Source: Candidatus Reconcilbacillus cellulovorans (GTDB lineage Bacteria; Bacillota; Bacilli; Paenibacillales; Reconciliibacillaceae). Taken from it: a DNA stretch of 58,278 nt. The notes under the pieces are model-generated. The model was not told the origin of the DNA. It did no database searches and saw only the letters and a list, made by a program, of their open reading frames with translations. Made by a program: the position numbers and the translations under genes. The stretch spans positions 1-58,278 of the forward strand of contig MOXJ01000017.1 in the NCBI GenBank assembly GCA_002507565.1. The letters are read 5' to 3'. This document shows positions 40,061-51,118 of this stretch, in pieces. How positions within the stretch are numbered: the first letter of the stretch is position 1; each line of letters starts with the position of its first letter.

Positions 40061-41026
40061 ATGTCGGAAAGCCGCATTTCGCGCGGGACGATCGGAGCTT
40101 GGTGGGGCGCGGCGGGCAATGCCGTGCTGGCGGCGGGCAAGGCGCTTGTCGGTTGGTGGACCGACAGCGAAGCCCTTCTCTGGGACGCGACTCGTTCGGT
40201 TGCCGAAGCGTCCGGGTGCGTCGCCGTTTTGCTCGGACTGAACGCTTTGGGGCGCGGCGCGTTTTCCGGCATTACGCGCGGGTCCGGCGGCTTTCGGGCG
40301 GCTGCCGTAGCGGCGTCGATGTTGCCGCTCTTCGTCGGTTGGGAGATCGTGTATGGGTCGATTCGGTCGTTCGGTCGGGCGGATGATCATCTTGCGGCAT
40401 GGCCTGCGGCGTTGGCCGTGCTGCTCGCGGCGGCGGTTAAGGAAGTGCTGGCCCGGCGAATTCCGGATTCCGACGTCGACGGCCGCTCCGTCGCCCGAGA
40501 TCGCATTGCATCGGTCGTCGTGTTGGCGGGCGTCGGCCTGGCGTCCGTCGCAACGCAGGCGGGTCTCGAGACATTGGCGTTTTCGGAAGCGGTTGCCGGC
40601 ATGGCGCTCGGGGCACTGGCGTTGTGGTGCGGATTCGGTGCCGTCAGCGGAGCGGTCAGAGCGGCTGCGGGAATACCGGCCGACGGCGCGCGGACGACGG
40701 CGTTGAAGGAGGCCGCCGGACTCGTTCCGGGCGTGCTCGGCGTTTCGTTTTCCGAAGTTCGGCAGTATGGAAAGTATGCAATCGTCCGTCTGCGCATCGC
40801 CGTCGACCCGTGCCTGACCGTACGCGAAGCTCATGCGATCGCCCAGGCGGTACGAACGCTGTTGTTGGCCCGTTTCCCGGATATGGCAGCCGTTGAGGTT
40901 GCCGTTTGTCCGCACGTTCAGTCGTTCACGGGTTCTCCGGTATCGGCCGAAGGTGCAGAGGACGGATTGACGTCGCCGGATTACGCGGCCCTGTCGCCGT
41001 CTTGCCGCAGGCCGACCTTGCATTAA
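40061..41026 (+). CDS. CDF-family protein lacking the usual metal ligands
   Basis: 321 residues with the fold of cation diffusion facilitators: six predicted helices and a C-terminal domain (about 215-290). In helix 2 the normal H-x3-D pair reads R45-x3-E49 (WDATRSVAEASG), and helix 5 has no histidine at all between residues 130 and 160. So the transport site A appears lost, and metal transport is doubtful. The protein may be a regulatory or structural relic. AAAGGACGG precedes ATG 40061; it lies between secDF and recJ, as CDF-like proteins do in related Firmicutes. Confidence 0.75.
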   Translation: MSESRISRGTIGAWWGAAGNAVLAAGKALVGWWTDSEALLWDATRSVAEASGCVAVLLGLNALGRGAFSGITRGSGGFRAAAVAASMLPLFVGWEIVYGSIRSFGRADDHLAAWPAALAVLLAAAVKEVLARRIPDSDVDGRSVARDRIASVVVLAGVGLASVATQAGLETLAFSEAVAGMALGALALWCGFGAVSGAVRAAAGIPADGARTTALKEAAGLVPGVLGVSFSEVRQYGKYAIVRLRIAVDPCLTVREAHAIAQAVRTLLLARFPDMAAVEVAVCPHVQSFTGSPVSAEGAEDGLTSPDYAALSPSCRRPTLH

Positions 41027-41065
41027 CTTGCATTTAAGAAGCTTTTGCTTGAGGAGGATAAGCCG

Positions 41066-43582
41066 TTGCTTCGTCCGAGAGCCCGCTGGATCGTCAAGGA
41101 GATCGAACTCGGCACGGCAGACGTCCGGGCTGCCGCCGAACGGCTGGCCGACAAACTCGGGATCGGCCCGTTGCTGGCTCGCCTGCTCGTCGTGCGCGGA
41201 CAGGGAGATCCGGAAGCGGCGGCGGAATTTTTGTACGCTGGTATTGAACGCCTTCATTCGCCTTTCGAGATGGACGGCATGGAACGGGCGGTTGCCCGTA
41301 TCCGCACGGCGTTGGAACGCGGCGAACGGATTCGCATTTACGGCGACTACGACGCCGACGGCGTTTGCGCCACCGCGATGTGGGTCAGGCTGTTGAAAAG
41401 AGTCGGGGCGGATTTCGATTTTTACGTGCCGCACCGCGTTTCGGAAGGATACGGGTTAAATGTTCAGGCGATCGACGACGCGGCCGGGCGGGGCGTTCGC
41501 CTGATTTTGACGGTGGATACCGGCATTTCCGCCGTGGAGGAGATCGAGTATGCGAAGGCGCTGGGCATCGACGTGGTCGTCACCGATCATCACGAACCGC
41601 CGCCGGTGTTGCCGGATGCTTGGGCGGTTGTCGATCCGAAGAAACCGGGATGCCGTTATCCGTTCCGGCATCTGGCTGGCGTCGGCGTTGCGTGGAAAAC
41701 GGCGCAGGCGCTGCTCGGAGAGCCTCCGTTGGAATGGATCGATCTCGTCGCCGTCGGAACAGTGGCGGACGTCGTTCCGCTTATAGGCGAAAACCGGATT
41801 CTCGTTCGTGAAGGGTTGCGCCGGTTCGGGCGGTCGGAAAACGCCGGTTTGCGCGCTTTGCTCTCCGCCGCCGGCGTGTCGCCGGACCGGGCTGTCACCG
41901 AACGGGACCTGGCGTTTGTTCTGGCGCCGCGCATCAATGCCGGCGGCCGGATGGACCATGCCGATGTTGCGGTTCGTTTGCTTGCGACCGACGATCCGAC
42001 CGAAGCGGCGGCGGCTGCGGAACATTTGGAGTCGCTGAACCGGGAGCGCCAGCTCGTCGCCGAGGAAACGCTGCGTCTGGCGGCAGAGCAGTGGCTGGGC
42101 CGTCCGTATGCCGCGGCCGTCGTTGCGGCGGGCGAGGGGTGGAACGCGGGCGTGCTCGGCATTGTCGCCGCGAAACTGCTCGACATGACCCGCAGGCCGA
42201 CGTTCGTCCTGGCGATCGACCCGCATACCGGCATCGCCAAAGGATCGGCCCGCAGCTTGCCCGGGTTCGATCTGTACCGCGCTTTGACCGAGTGCGCCGA
42301 TTTGCTGGAGGAGTTCGGCGGGCACGAGCTCGCCGCGGGGCTAGCCGTCAGGGCGGAACGCCTGCCCGAATTGCGCGAGCGCTTGGAACGCCTTGCCGGA
42401 TCGTTTCAGCCGGAAGAAAGCAAAACGCCTTCGACCGTCGCTGAGGCTGATCTTGTTTGGGATTGGGATGCCGCGAATCGGGAATGGCTGCTTGAGCTGG
42501 AGAAGCTCGCCCCGTTCGGAACCGACAATCCGGTTCCGCGGTTTCAGTTTACGGGTGTTCGCGTGGCCGATCGCCGCACGGTCGGAAAAGACGGACGCCA
42601 CGTCAAACTCGTGCTCGCGCCGGATTTCGCATCGGACGACGCTCCCGGAAAAGAAAGCGGTCGGATTTCCGCTGTAGGTTTCGGGATGGCGGAGTCGTTT
42701 CGAGCCGTTTCGCCGCTTTCGCGACCCGACCTGCTGGCCGAATGGAGCGTCAACGAGTGGAACGGCCGGCGCGTTCCGGAGGTGATTATTCGCGACGTCG
42801 GCGTGCCGCACGTGCAGGTGTTCGATTGGCGGCAGGAGGCATTGCCGGAGAAATTGCCCGAGCTGGCTTCCAGCTGGGTGGACGCCGGCCGCAGGCAGGC
42901 GCTGATCGCGTTCGACCGCCGCGAGGCACAGGCGGTGGCCGAACGACTGACCGGCTTCGGCGTTTCCGTCTGGACGGCGGACGGCGAACCGGTTGCGCCG
43001 GACGATAAATCGTCTCTGACACGATGGGAGGATTGCGTTGACCTTTGGTTGTACGACGTTCCGCCGGAAACCGGCGTTTTGCGGCGGACGCTGTCGCGCT
43101 GGCGTTGCGCGGAGCGGCTGTATGTTTCGTTCGTCGGCTGTACCGCGCTGTCCGAATTTGCGGCCGCTTGGCTCGAGCCGGCGGCGACAAGGGAGCCTTT
43201 TAGGAAAGTATACGGCGCTCTGCTGAACGACGCCGTCGTGCCGATGGAGGAACTCGCCGGGCGTTGCGGACTGGACGAGACGACGATACGGTGGGTCGTC
43301 GACGTGTTCGGAGAGCTCGGTTTCATCCGATTGACGGATTCCGGGCACGTGCTTCGCGTGCCGAATCCCGTCCGGCGAAACCTGTCGGAGTCCGCTGCCT
43401 ACCGAAACCGGCTACAACTTGCTAAAACGGCGGCCGAATTGGCCGGCATGGCGCCGGAACGACTGGCCGCCGTGTTGTTGAATTGGATTCCCAAACGGAC
43501 GGACCGGGAGGAACGAAGCGATGGATTTCAAATCGTACATTCGTGTCATACCGGATTGGCCGCAGCCCGGCATCCGGTTTAA
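41066..43582 (+). CDS. recJ: Single-stranded-DNA exonuclease RecJ
   Basis: 838 residues. DHH motifs: [12 protein letters not shown] (about 92-103), VVTDHHEPP and the later [13 protein letters not shown]-like [16 protein letters not shown]; then DHHA1 and an OB fold, plus a Bacillus-type C-terminal extension of about 250 residues. TTG 41066 has GAGGAGG 8 nt before it. The coding region runs 62 nt into apt, an unusually long overlap. Confidence 0.96.
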   Translation: MLRPRARWIVKEIELGTADVRAAAERLADKLGIGPLLARLLVVRGQGDPEAAAEFLYAGIERLHSPFEMDGMERAVARIRTALERGERIRIYGDYDADGVCATAMWVRLLKRVGADFDFYVPHRVSEGYGLNVQAIDDAAGRGVRLILTVDTGISAVEEIEYAKALGIDVVVTDHHEPPPVLPDAWAVVDPKKPGCRYPFRHLAGVGVAWKTAQALLGEPPLEWIDLVAVGTVADVVPLIGENRILVREGLRRFGRSENAGLRALLSAAGVSPDRAVTERDLAFVLAPRINAGGRMDHADVAVRLLATDDPTEAAAAAEHLESLNRERQLVAEETLRLAAEQWLGRPYAAAVVAAGEGWNAGVLGIVAAKLLDMTRRPTFVLAIDPHTGIAKGSARSLPGFDLYRALTECADLLEEFGGHELAAGLAVRAERLPELRERLERLAGSFQPEESKTPSTVAEADLVWDWDAANREWLLELEKLAPFGTDNPVPRFQFTGVRVADRRTVGKDGRHVKLVLAPDFASDDAPGKESGRISAVGFGMAESFRAVSPLSRPDLLAEWSVNEWNGRRVPEVIIRDVGVPHVQVFDWRQEALPEKLPELASSWVDAGRRQALIAFDRREAQAVAERLTGFGVSVWTADGEPVAPDDKSSLTRWEDCVDLWLYDVPPETGVLRRTLSRWRCAERLYVSFVGCTALSEFAAAWLEPAATREPFRKVYGALLNDAVVPMEELAGRCGLDETTIRWVVDVFGELGFIRLTDSGHVLRVPNPVRRNLSESAAYRNRLQLAKTAAELAGMAPERLAAVLLNWIPKRTDREERSDGFQIVHSCHTGLAAARHPV

Positions 43583-44033
43583 GGACATCACGACGTTGCT
43601 GAAGGACCGTCGGGCGTATGTCGCCGCCGTCGACGCACTTGTTGAACGGTATCGCCACGAGCGGATCGACCTGGTTGCGGGGCCAGAAGCGCGCGGATTC
43701 GTGATCGGTGCTCCGCTGGCGTATGCGCTCGGCGTCGGATTCGTTCCCGTGCGCAAAAGCGGCAAGTTGCCCGCCGAGACGGTGGAGGCGGAATATGATC
43801 TCGAATACGGCAAAGACCGGCTGGCCATCCACAAAGACGCAATCACGCCGGGCCAGCGCGTTTTGATCGCGGATGATCTGTTGGCGACGGGGGGAACGAT
43901 CGCCACTACCGTCAAGTTGGTGCGCCAGCTTGGCGGCGAAATCGTCGGGGCGGCGTTTTTGATCGAGCTGACGTATTTGAACGGGCGTGAGCGCCTGCGC
44001 GATATCGAAGTCACGTCGCTGGTGAGGTATTGA
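43521..44033 (+). CDS. apt: Adenine phosphoribosyltransferase
   Basis: 170 residues, typical length. PRPP-binding [13 protein letters not shown] (about 114-126), [18 protein letters not shown] and [11 protein letters not shown] are diagnostic. Salvages adenine to AMP. ATG 43521 is inside the end of recJ and GGGAGGAACG precedes it. The recJ-apt-relA order of Bacillus is kept apart from one insertion. Confidence 0.98.
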   Translation: MDFKSYIRVIPDWPQPGIRFKDITTLLKDRRAYVAAVDALVERYRHERIDLVAGPEARGFVIGAPLAYALGVGFVPVRKSGKLPAETVEAEYDLEYGKDRLAIHKDAITPGQRVLIADDLLATGGTIATTVKLVRQLGGEIVGAAFLIELTYLNGRERLRDIEVTSLVRY

Positions 44034-44039
44034 ACCGTC

Positions 44040-44654
44040 ATGATCGTCGACGTTGTGGCTACGTCCGAAAAAACGGTGGCGCTTTCGTTCGACGACGGTC
44101 CCGATCCGTTGTACACGCCGCAGATGTTGGAGACGTTGCGCCGTTTCGGTGTAAGATCGACGTTTTTCGTCATCGGACGAGAACTCGAGCGACACGTTGA
44201 TCTAGCCGAACGGATCGTCGCCGCCGGCCATGAGCTGGGCAACCATACGTATACGCATCCCTGGTTAACGAAACTGGAAGAGGAAGCCCGCCGCGACGAG
44301 CTCGAGCGGACTGATCGGCTGATCCGCGCCGTTTCCGGGAAAAGGCCGACCGTTTTTCGTCCGCCGTTTCTGGCATGGGACGAGGCGATCGTCCGGTTGG
44401 CGGAATCGTTCGGGTATGCGACAGTCGGGGCGGCGAACGTGGAAGCAGCGGACTGGACGATGCCGGGTGTCTCTTTTATTGTGGAGAAAACGCTTGCCTG
44501 CCTTCGTCCCGGCGCGGTTCTTCTATTTCACGACGGCGGCGGAGACCGGTCGCAGACGGTCGAGGCAGTCGGGCTGCTTTTGGCGGAGCTCGAACGTTTG
44601 GGATACCGCACGGCGACCGTCGGAGAACTGCTTGCGGCCTGCCGGCCCGATTGA
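44040..44654 (+). CDS. NodB-type polysaccharide deacetylase without signal peptide
   Basis: 204 residues, one NodB domain: SFDDGPDPL (Asp18, Asp19), zinc histidines in GNHTYTHPW (His69, His73), RPPF and the C-terminal LFHDGGG. The N-terminus has no signal peptide or membrane helix, so the enzyme is predicted to stay in the cytoplasm, odd for a family that acts on wall polysaccharides. It begins 6 nt after apt and is inserted into the usual apt-relA pair. The relA promoter overlaps its stop codon. Substrate unknown. Confidence 0.85.
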   Translation: MIVDVVATSEKTVALSFDDGPDPLYTPQMLETLRRFGVRSTFFVIGRELERHVDLAERIVAAGHELGNHTYTHPWLTKLEEEARRDELERTDRLIRAVSGKRPTVFRPPFLAWDEAIVRLAESFGYATVGAANVEAADWTMPGVSFIVEKTLACLRPGAVLLFHDGGGDRSQTVEAVGLLLAELERLGYRTATVGELLAACRPD

Positions 44655-44679
44655 CTCCGGCGCGTTTTCGGCGCATAAT
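44651..44679 (+). promoter_or_regulatory. Promoter of relA
   Basis: TTGACT (44651-44656), 17-nt spacer, CATAAT (44674-44679). It overlaps the end of the deacetylase gene. Confidence 0.7.
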
Positions 44680-44728
44680 AAATGTCAAACCGATTGTGCG
44701 AACGTCCGTTTCGCATGGCGAGGGCGCT

Positions 44729-46921
44729 ATGGAAGCGAATTTCGAACAACTGCTGAAAAAGGCGTCGGCCTACTTGAAACCGGCGGATTTGGAAAAGATT
44801 CGGCAGGCCTATGAATTTGCCGAACAAGCGCATGCGGGCCAGACGCGAAAGTCCGGGGAGCCGTACATCGTTCACCCGCTCGCCGTGGCGGAGATTTTGG
44901 CGGACATGCAGGCGGATACGGTGTCGATCATGGCCGCGCTACTGCACGACGTCGTCGAGGACACCGATGTGACGCTGGAAGAATTGGAACGACGTTTCGG
45001 CAAGACGTGCGCCATGGTCGTCGACGGCCTGACGAAGCTGGAAAAGATTCGCGTCAAGTCGAATGAAGAGATTCAAAACGAAAATTACCGAAAAATGCTC
45101 GTCGCCATGGCGCAGGATTTTCGCGTCATCCTGATCAAGTTGGCCGATCGGCTGCACAACATGCGTACGTTGAAGTACCAGTCGGAGGAAAACCAACGGC
45201 GCATCGCACAGGAGACTTTGGAGATTTTTTGTCCCATCGCTCATAGACTTGGTATTTCGGCAATTAAATGGGAAATGGAGGATATCGCGTTCCGCTTTTT
45301 GAACCCGCAGCAATATTATCGCATCGTGCATCTGATGCAGAAAAAGCGGCGGGAGCGGGAACAGCACATCGCCGAGCTGATCGAGATCATTCGCCAGAAG
45401 CTGCAGGAAACCGGAATCCGGGCGGACGTGTCCGGCCGGCCGAAACACATTTACAGCATTTACAAAAAAATGACGACTCAAAACAAACAGTTTAACGAAA
45501 TTTTCGACCTGCTGGCGGTCCGCATCATCGTCGACGACGTCAAGGAATGTTACGCTGCGCTCGGCGTCGTCCATACGTTGTGGAAACCGATGCCCGGGCG
45601 GTTCAAGGATTATATCGCGATGCCGAAGCCGAACATGTACCAGTCGCTGCACACGACCGTCATCGACTCCCGCGGCGAGCCTCTCGAAGTCCAGATCCGT
45701 ACGTGGGAGATGCACCGGACGGCTGAATACGGAATCGCGGCGCACTGGGCGTACAAGGAAGGCGCGGTCGTGCCGCCGGGCAGTTTCGGCGAGCGCATCA
45801 ATTTTTTCCGAGAAATTCTCGAATTGCAGAAAGAGACGAGCGATGCGTCGGAATTTATGCAGTCGCTCAAAATGGATTTTTTCTCCGACGTCGTGTTCGT
45901 ATTCACGCCGAAGGGCGAAGTGATCGAACTTCCGGCCGGATCGGTGCCGCTTGATTTCGCCTACCGCATTCATACGGAGATCGGCAACCGGACGGTCGGC
46001 GCCAAGGTCAACGGCAAGATCGTTCCGCTCGACTATAAGCTGAAAACGGGCGACATCGTCGAGATATTGACCTCGAAACATTCCTATGGTCCGAGCCAAG
46101 ACTGGCTGAAAATCGCGCAATCGTCGCACGCCCGGGCGAAAATCCGGCAATGGTTCAAAAAGGAGCGCCGCGAGGAATACATCCAGCGCGGGCGCGAGGC
46201 GATCGAGCGGGAGCTGAAACGGCTCGGGCTCGACCCCGCTGCGTTTATGGGCGAGGAGCAATTGTTGGAGGCTGCGCGCAAATACAGTTTCAACGACGTC
46301 GGCGACATGCTGGTCGCTGTCGGTTACGGCGGCGTGACGGCCGCCCAGATCGTCGGCCGGCTGACGGAAAAGTATCGGCGGGAAAAAGAGGCCAAAGCCG
46401 CCGAGGAGGCGCTGCCGGCGGAGACGCCCGCCGAGCCGGCGCGCGAGGCCGACAAGGTGAAAGCCGCCCGGCCGACGCACGGCGTTGTGGTCAAGGGAGC
46501 GGACAACGTCTGGGTTCGGTTTGCGCGGTGTTGCAATCCGATTCCCGGCGACCCGATCGTCGGTTATGTGACGCGCGGCCGCGGTGTATCCGTCCATCGG
46601 TCGGATTGCTCGAATTTGCCCGGCGACGACGAGGCGGACCGGATGATCGAGGTGTACTGGCAGGAGTCGGCCGACGCCAATTATCAGGTGGAAATCGAAG
46701 TCGCCGGATTCGACCGGCGCGGCTTGCTGAACGAGGTGCTGCAGGCGGTATCTGAAAGCAAGACGATGATATCCGCTGTTTCCGGGCGTTCGGACCGCAA
46801 CAAGCTGATGCAGATTCATATGACGATTCAGATCAAAAATCAAGACCATTTGCAGTCGGTCGTCGATAAAATCAAGCGCGTGCGCGACGTTTATTCGGTG
46901 CAGCGCATCATGCAAGCGTAA
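44729..46921 (+). CDS. relA: Bifunctional (p)ppGpp synthetase/hydrolase Rel
   Basis: 730 residues: HD hydrolase domain ([23 protein letters not shown]), synthetase domain ([31 protein letters not shown]), then TGS (about 395-455), helical, zinc-finger-like CCNPIPGD and ACT domains. The RFKD signature (not EFDD) marks a bifunctional Rel. Controls the stringent response. An in-frame stretch upstream is not homologous; ATG 44729 with GAGGGCG before it is preferred. Confidence 0.97.
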   Translation: MEANFEQLLKKASAYLKPADLEKIRQAYEFAEQAHAGQTRKSGEPYIVHPLAVAEILADMQADTVSIMAALLHDVVEDTDVTLEELERRFGKTCAMVVDGLTKLEKIRVKSNEEIQNENYRKMLVAMAQDFRVILIKLADRLHNMRTLKYQSEENQRRIAQETLEIFCPIAHRLGISAIKWEMEDIAFRFLNPQQYYRIVHLMQKKRREREQHIAELIEIIRQKLQETGIRADVSGRPKHIYSIYKKMTTQNKQFNEIFDLLAVRIIVDDVKECYAALGVVHTLWKPMPGRFKDYIAMPKPNMYQSLHTTVIDSRGEPLEVQIRTWEMHRTAEYGIAAHWAYKEGAVVPPGSFGERINFFREILELQKETSDASEFMQSLKMDFFSDVVFVFTPKGEVIELPAGSVPLDFAYRIHTEIGNRTVGAKVNGKIVPLDYKLKTGDIVEILTSKHSYGPSQDWLKIAQSSHARAKIRQWFKKERREEYIQRGREAIERELKRLGLDPAAFMGEEQLLEAARKYSFNDVGDMLVAVGYGGVTAAQIVGRLTEKYRREKEAKAAEEALPAETPAEPAREADKVKAARPTHGVVVKGADNVWVRFARCCNPIPGDPIVGYVTRGRGVSVHRSDCSNLPGDDEADRMIEVYWQESADANYQVEIEVAGFDRRGLLNEVLQAVSESKTMISAVSGRSDRNKLMQIHMTIQIKNQDHLQSVVDKIKRVRDVYSVQRIMQA

Positions 46922-46940
46922 GAAGGCGGGGCCATTTTCT

Positions 46941-47387
46941 TTGCGGGCGGTCGTACAACGCGTCAAACGAGCGAAAGTGACGGTCGAGGGCCGGACGGTC
47001 GGCGAAATCGGCGCGGGGCTTCTCGTGTTGCTCGGCATAACCCACTGCGACGATGAAAAAGACGCGCGGTATATGGCCGACAAGATCGCTGGCCTGCGCG
47101 TGTTCGAGGACGACGACGGCAAAATGAATCTGTCGGTGGAAGACGTCGGCGGCTCGATTTTGTCGGTTTCCCAATTTACGCTGTACGGGGATTGCCGGAA
47201 AGGCAGGCGTCCGAGTTTTTCGGAAGCCGCCCGGCCGGAACAGGCGGCGCCGCTCTACGAGGCGTTCAACGCCTGTTTACGGCAGCGCGGGCTGCACGTG
47301 GAAACCGGCGTGTTCGGCGCGATGATGGACGTCGAACTGGTGAACTGGGGACCGGTGACGCTGTTGGTCGATAGCCGCGTCGTATAG
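46941..47387 (+). CDS. dtd: D-aminoacyl-tRNA deacylase
   Basis: 148 residues. [17 protein letters not shown] (around 77-93) forms the active site, and the cross-subunit GP motif is in [11 protein letters not shown] near the C-terminus (the usual N-x-G-P with Trp as x). Removes D-amino acids from tRNA. TTG 46941 follows relA by 19 nt, the typical relA-dtd pair. Confidence 0.96.
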   Translation: MRAVVQRVKRAKVTVEGRTVGEIGAGLLVLLGITHCDDEKDARYMADKIAGLRVFEDDDGKMNLSVEDVGGSILSVSQFTLYGDCRKGRRPSFSEAARPEQAAPLYEAFNACLRQRGLHVETGVFGAMMDVELVNWGPVTLLVDSRVV

Positions 47388-47439
47388 TCGGTCGGCCGGA
47401 CGGCGCATGCTAACGACAAAAAAGGAGCTGTTGTCCGGC

Positions 47440-47595
47440 ATGCACCGTTCCGGCAAAGAAGAGGCGATGCGGCGCGGAGGAGCCGTGCACGGCGCTTTTT
47501 CCGCACGCGAGGCCGTCAAGACCGAGGCCGAACGCGGCGTTCCGACGGAAGGCCGCGCTGTCCCGGGGGTACAGGTTCCGCCCCATATTCGCTGA
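47440..47595 (+). CDS. Possible small protein between dtd and hemZ
   Basis: 51 residues (MHRSGKEEAMRRGG start), preceded by AAAGGAG about 13 nt upstream. Rich in Arg, Ala, Gly and Glu, no membrane helix, no known motif. It could be a genuine small gene or a chance frame in GC-rich DNA; the ribosome-like site is the only positive sign. Confidence 0.25.
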   Translation: MHRSGKEEAMRRGGAVHGAFSAREAVKTEAERGVPTEGRAVPGVQVPPHIR

Positions 47596-47612
47596 AAGGG
47601 GGCGTTTTCCGG

Positions 47613-49130
47613 ATGAAAGTCGGCGTCGAGCTGCGCGGATTCGACGATTTCCGGCTCGATCTGTTTCATCTGTGCCGTCTGTTCGCGGAAGACGCCGAGA
47701 CGGTGTGGGACGGCGCCGGAGCGGACTGCGACTGGCGTCTTGTGCTGGAGCTCCGGGAACAAGGCGATCTGGTACGGGTATCGGGCGAACTCGTTCATTT
47801 GGAAAGCGGAAGCGTCCGGCGTCGGTCTTCCGAGCGCCAGCTGCCCCCTGTCGAGGGAGAAAGAAGGCGCCGCGCGCGCAAGCTGGCCGTGCTCGCATTG
47901 GCGCTCCAACTGTGGGAAGATGCGACGGGTGTGTTGCAGCCTTGGGGCATGTTGACCGGGATTCGCCCGACGAAATTGATGCACCGGCTGTTGCGCGAGC
48001 ATCCGCCGGAGGAAAGCGTCAGGCAGTTTTGCGAGCTGTATTTGGCATCGGAGGAGAAGGCTCGCCTGCTCGTCGACATTGCGCAGCGGCAGCTTGCCGT
48101 CGTGCCGGATCTGTTCCGGCTCGAGGGCGAGGTGAGTGTTTATATCGGCATTCCATTTTGTCCGACGCATTGCGCTTACTGCACGTTTCCGGCCTATGAC
48201 ATCCGCGGTTCGGCGGCCGTCGACGGTTTTGTGGAGGCGCTTGCGGACGAGATCGCGCAGATCGGCAGTTGGCTGACGTCGGCCGGCCTCGCGGTGACGA
48301 CGGTCTATTGGGGCGGCGGGACGCCGACGAGTTTGTCGGCCGGTCAGCTCGACCGGCTGTTAAGCCGAATGTACGAGACGTTTCCGGGCATGAACCGGGT
48401 GCGCGAGCTGACGGTCGAGGCCGGTCGACCGGATACGCTGTCGGAGGAAAAACTGCGGGTTCTTTTGGAATGGCGGGTCGGCCGTATCAGCATCAATCCG
48501 CAAAGTTTTCGTCAGGAAACGTTGGACGTCATCGGGCGTCGCCATACGGTGGAGGAGACGGTCGAAAAATTCGAGCTGGCGCGGCGGATGGGGTTCGACA
48601 ACATCAACATGGACCTGATCGTCGGCTTGCCGGACGAGGATGTCGAGACGTTCCGCCGGTCGCTGGAGAAGGTGGCGGAGCTTCGACCGGATTCGCTGAC
48701 GGTGCATGCGCTGTCGTTTAAGCGGGCTGCGGAGATGACGAAGAATCGCGAAGCGTACCGCACCGCCCGCCGCGACGAGGCTGCCGCGATGATGGACGTC
48801 GCCTACGGATTTGCGGAGTCGGAAGGGTACCGACCGTATTATTTGTATCGTCAAAAAAACATATTGGGCAACCAGGAGAACGTCGGATTTGCACTTTCTG
48901 GAAAGGAAGGCATCTATAACATCGTGATGATGGAAGATTGCCAGACGATCGTCGGTCTCGGCTGCGGTGCGGTGAGCAAGTTCGTGTATGCGGCGGACGG
49001 CGATAGCGGTGAGCCTGTCATTGAACGCTTCGCCAACCCGAAAGAGCCGAACGCCTACCTTCGGACTTATCGCGACGCTGTCCGCAAAAAAATCGAGCGG
49101 TTGGAGCGTCGATTTGTAAAGATTTTGTAA
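47613..49130 (+). CDS. hemZ: Coproporphyrinogen dehydrogenase-like radical SAM protein HemZ
   Basis: 505 residues. The radical-SAM cluster motif is PFCPTHCAYC (Cys183, Cys187, Cys190), followed by YWGGGTPTSL and INMDLIVGLPDED. The 170-residue N-terminal extension is the hallmark of HemZ compared with HemN/HemW. Proposed role: oxygen-independent porphyrin step. The C-terminus with GAVSKF matches. ATG 47613 has GAAAGGGGG upstream. Confidence 0.92.
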   Translation: MKVGVELRGFDDFRLDLFHLCRLFAEDAETVWDGAGADCDWRLVLELREQGDLVRVSGELVHLESGSVRRRSSERQLPPVEGERRRRARKLAVLALALQLWEDATGVLQPWGMLTGIRPTKLMHRLLREHPPEESVRQFCELYLASEEKARLLVDIAQRQLAVVPDLFRLEGEVSVYIGIPFCPTHCAYCTFPAYDIRGSAAVDGFVEALADEIAQIGSWLTSAGLAVTTVYWGGGTPTSLSAGQLDRLLSRMYETFPGMNRVRELTVEAGRPDTLSEEKLRVLLEWRVGRISINPQSFRQETLDVIGRRHTVEETVEKFELARRMGFDNINMDLIVGLPDEDVETFRRSLEKVAELRPDSLTVHALSFKRAAEMTKNREAYRTARRDEAAAMMDVAYGFAESEGYRPYYLYRQKNILGNQENVGFALSGKEGIYNIVMMEDCQTIVGLGCGAVSKFVYAADGDSGEPVIERFANPKEPNAYLRTYRDAVRKKIERLERRFVKIL

Positions 49131-49284
49131 TCTCGCTTTTACTGTTTTTTAACGTTCCGCCGATACAATGAGAATCGACCCCCTTTTTGATATAAATTTT
49201 TTGGACGGCCCCGGGGAACGTGCCCGCGGGTCCTTTTGTTTTTGAGGGGAATCGGGTATGCTTATGAAGAAGGAGGTCGTTTTC

Positions 49285-49980
49285 ATGGAAGATTTGGTTC
49301 AGTACATCAAGTCGAGCGTCAAGAAAACGCCGGTCAAGGTGTACGTGAAAGGCCGGCTGGCCGGCGTCGATTTCGGACCGGGCGTGCGTGCGTTCGTGTC
49401 CGGCGACGTCGGCGTGCTGTTCGGCGAGTGGAAAGACGTGGAGCCTGTACTTGAAGCCTATCGCGACCGGATCGACGATTTCGTGGTGGAAAACGACCGT
49501 CGCCATTCGGCGATTCCGCTGCTTGACCTCAAGAGTCTGAACGCGCGCGTCGAGCCGGGCGCGATTATCCGCGAGCGCGTACATATCGGCGACAACGCCG
49601 TCATCATGATGGGCGCGATCATCAACATCGGCGCGTCGATCGGCGACGGCACGATGATCGACATGAACGCGACGATCGGCGGCCGCGCACAGATCGGCAA
49701 GATGTGCCATATCGGCGCGGGCGCGGTGGTAGCGGGGGTGATCGAACCGCCGTCGGCGAAGCCGGTCGTCATCGAGGACAACGTCCTGGTCGGCGCGAAT
49801 GCGGTCATTCTTGAAGGGGTGCGCGTCGGAGAAGGCGCGGTCGTGGCGGCCGGCGCGGTGGTGACCGAGGACGTGCCGCCGCGGACGGTGGTGGCCGGCG
49901 TGCCGGCGCGCGTGATCAAGACGGTCGACGACCGGACGAGGTCGAAGACCGAAATTTTGAAAGATTTGCGGGTGTTGTGA
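49285..49980 (+). CDS. dapH: Tetrahydrodipicolinate N-acetyltransferase
   Basis: 231 residues: an N-terminal helical domain, then left-handed beta-helix hexapeptide repeats (about 95-205, [20 protein letters not shown]). Acetylates tetrahydrodipicolinate in the acetyl branch of DAP/lysine synthesis. ATG 49285 has AAGGAGG 9 nt upstream; an in-frame ATG at 49258 is less likely. The 154-bp gap after hemZ holds TACAAT at 49164-49169 as a possible -10 and a GC-rich stem-loop followed by T-rich DNA at about 49203-49242 (terminator or leader). Confidence 0.96.
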   Translation: MEDLVQYIKSSVKKTPVKVYVKGRLAGVDFGPGVRAFVSGDVGVLFGEWKDVEPVLEAYRDRIDDFVVENDRRHSAIPLLDLKSLNARVEPGAIIRERVHIGDNAVIMMGAIINIGASIGDGTMIDMNATIGGRAQIGKMCHIGAGAVVAGVIEPPSAKPVVIEDNVLVGANAVILEGVRVGEGAVVAAGAVVTEDVPPRTVVAGVPARVIKTVDDRTRSKTEILKDLRVL

Positions 49981-49981
49981 C

Positions 49982-51112
49982 ATGCCGAGCCGGTTCGTCG
50001 CGCTTCGCCGCGAGTTGCACCGCATTCCGGAGCCGGGGTTCGGCGAGTTCAAGACGCAGCGGTTTTTGCTCGATTATTTGGCGACGCTGGACGGATCGAG
50101 GTTGGAAGTGCGCACGTGGAAGACGGGAGTCATCGTGCGCGTCAAGGGGACGAGTCCGAAGAGGCGTTTCGGCTACCGGGCGGACATGGACGGTTTGCCG
50201 ATCGAGGAGGAGACGTCGTATCCGTTCCGATCGGTGCATCCGGGTTATATGCACGCCTGCGGCCACGACGTGCATATGGCGATCGCGCTGGGGGTCGTGA
50301 CGCGGTTTGTTGAACGGCCGATCGCCGACGACGTCGTGGTGTTGTTTCAACCGGCCGAGGAAGGGCCGGGGGGAGCTGAGCCGATGCTGAACAGCGACGA
50401 ACTGCGCGACTGGATGCCGGATTATATATTTGCGCTGCATATCGCGCCGGAGTATCCGGTGGGGACGGTGGCGACGAGGCCCGGTATTCTGTTCGCGGAA
50501 ACGTCGGAGCTGTTCATCGAGCTGGAAGGCCGGGAGGGACACGCCGCTTTTCCGCATCGCGCCAACGACGCGCTGGTGGCGGCGGCGCATCTGGTGGCGC
50601 AGCTTCAGACGGTCGTTTCCCGGAACGTCGACCCGTTGGACGCCGCGGTCGTCACCGTCGGCAGGATGGAAGCCGGAGTAAGGCAAAACGTGATCGCAGG
50701 CCGCGCCCGGCTTGAAGGCACGATTCGGACGCTGTCGACGGAAACCATGGAAGCGGTCAAGCGCCGGATCGAGGCGCTGGTGCGCGGAATCGAGACCGCA
50801 TTCGGATGCGTCGCGACGATCGACTACGGTGCGTATTACCGGAAAGTCGCGAACGATGAACGACTCGTTCGCGAGTTTATGGAGTGGGTCAACCGCGGCG
50901 CAACGATGCGGGCGGTGGAATGCGCCGCGGCGATGACTGGCGAAGATTTCGGTTTTATGCTGGAGCGAATCCCGGGATTTATGTTCTGGCTCGGTGTCCA
51001 GTCGCCTTACGGTCTGCATCATGCGCGCCTGGAGCCGGACGAGGCGGCGATCGACCCGGCGATCGAGCTGGTCACGGAGTACATCGCCTGGAAGTCCGGG
51101 CAGTTGGGATAA
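49982..51112 (+). CDS. dapL: N-acetyldiaminopimelate deacetylase (M20 family)
   Basis: 376 residues, M20 metallopeptidase fold: [31 protein letters not shown], a dimerisation domain with [10 protein letters not shown], and [11 protein letters not shown] near the end. Removes the acetyl group to give L,L-DAP. It starts 1 nt after the dapH stop. Named YkuR/DapL in B. subtilis; amidohydrolases of the same family are the alternative, but the context decides. Confidence 0.93.
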   Translation: MPSRFVALRRELHRIPEPGFGEFKTQRFLLDYLATLDGSRLEVRTWKTGVIVRVKGTSPKRRFGYRADMDGLPIEEETSYPFRSVHPGYMHACGHDVHMAIALGVVTRFVERPIADDVVVLFQPAEEGPGGAEPMLNSDELRDWMPDYIFALHIAPEYPVGTVATRPGILFAETSELFIELEGREGHAAFPHRANDALVAAAHLVAQLQTVVSRNVDPLDAAVVTVGRMEAGVRQNVIAGRARLEGTIRTLSTETMEAVKRRIEALVRGIETAFGCVATIDYGAYYRKVANDERLVREFMEWVNRGATMRAVECAAAMTGEDFGFMLERIPGFMFWLGVQSPYGLHHARLEPDEAAIDPAIELVTEYIAWKSGQLG

Positions 51113-51118
51113 AGTCGG

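Noticed and set aside
44939-47122. 727-codon minus-strand frame opposite relA
   Set aside because: relA is unmistakable on the plus strand; the antisense frame is a composition effect.
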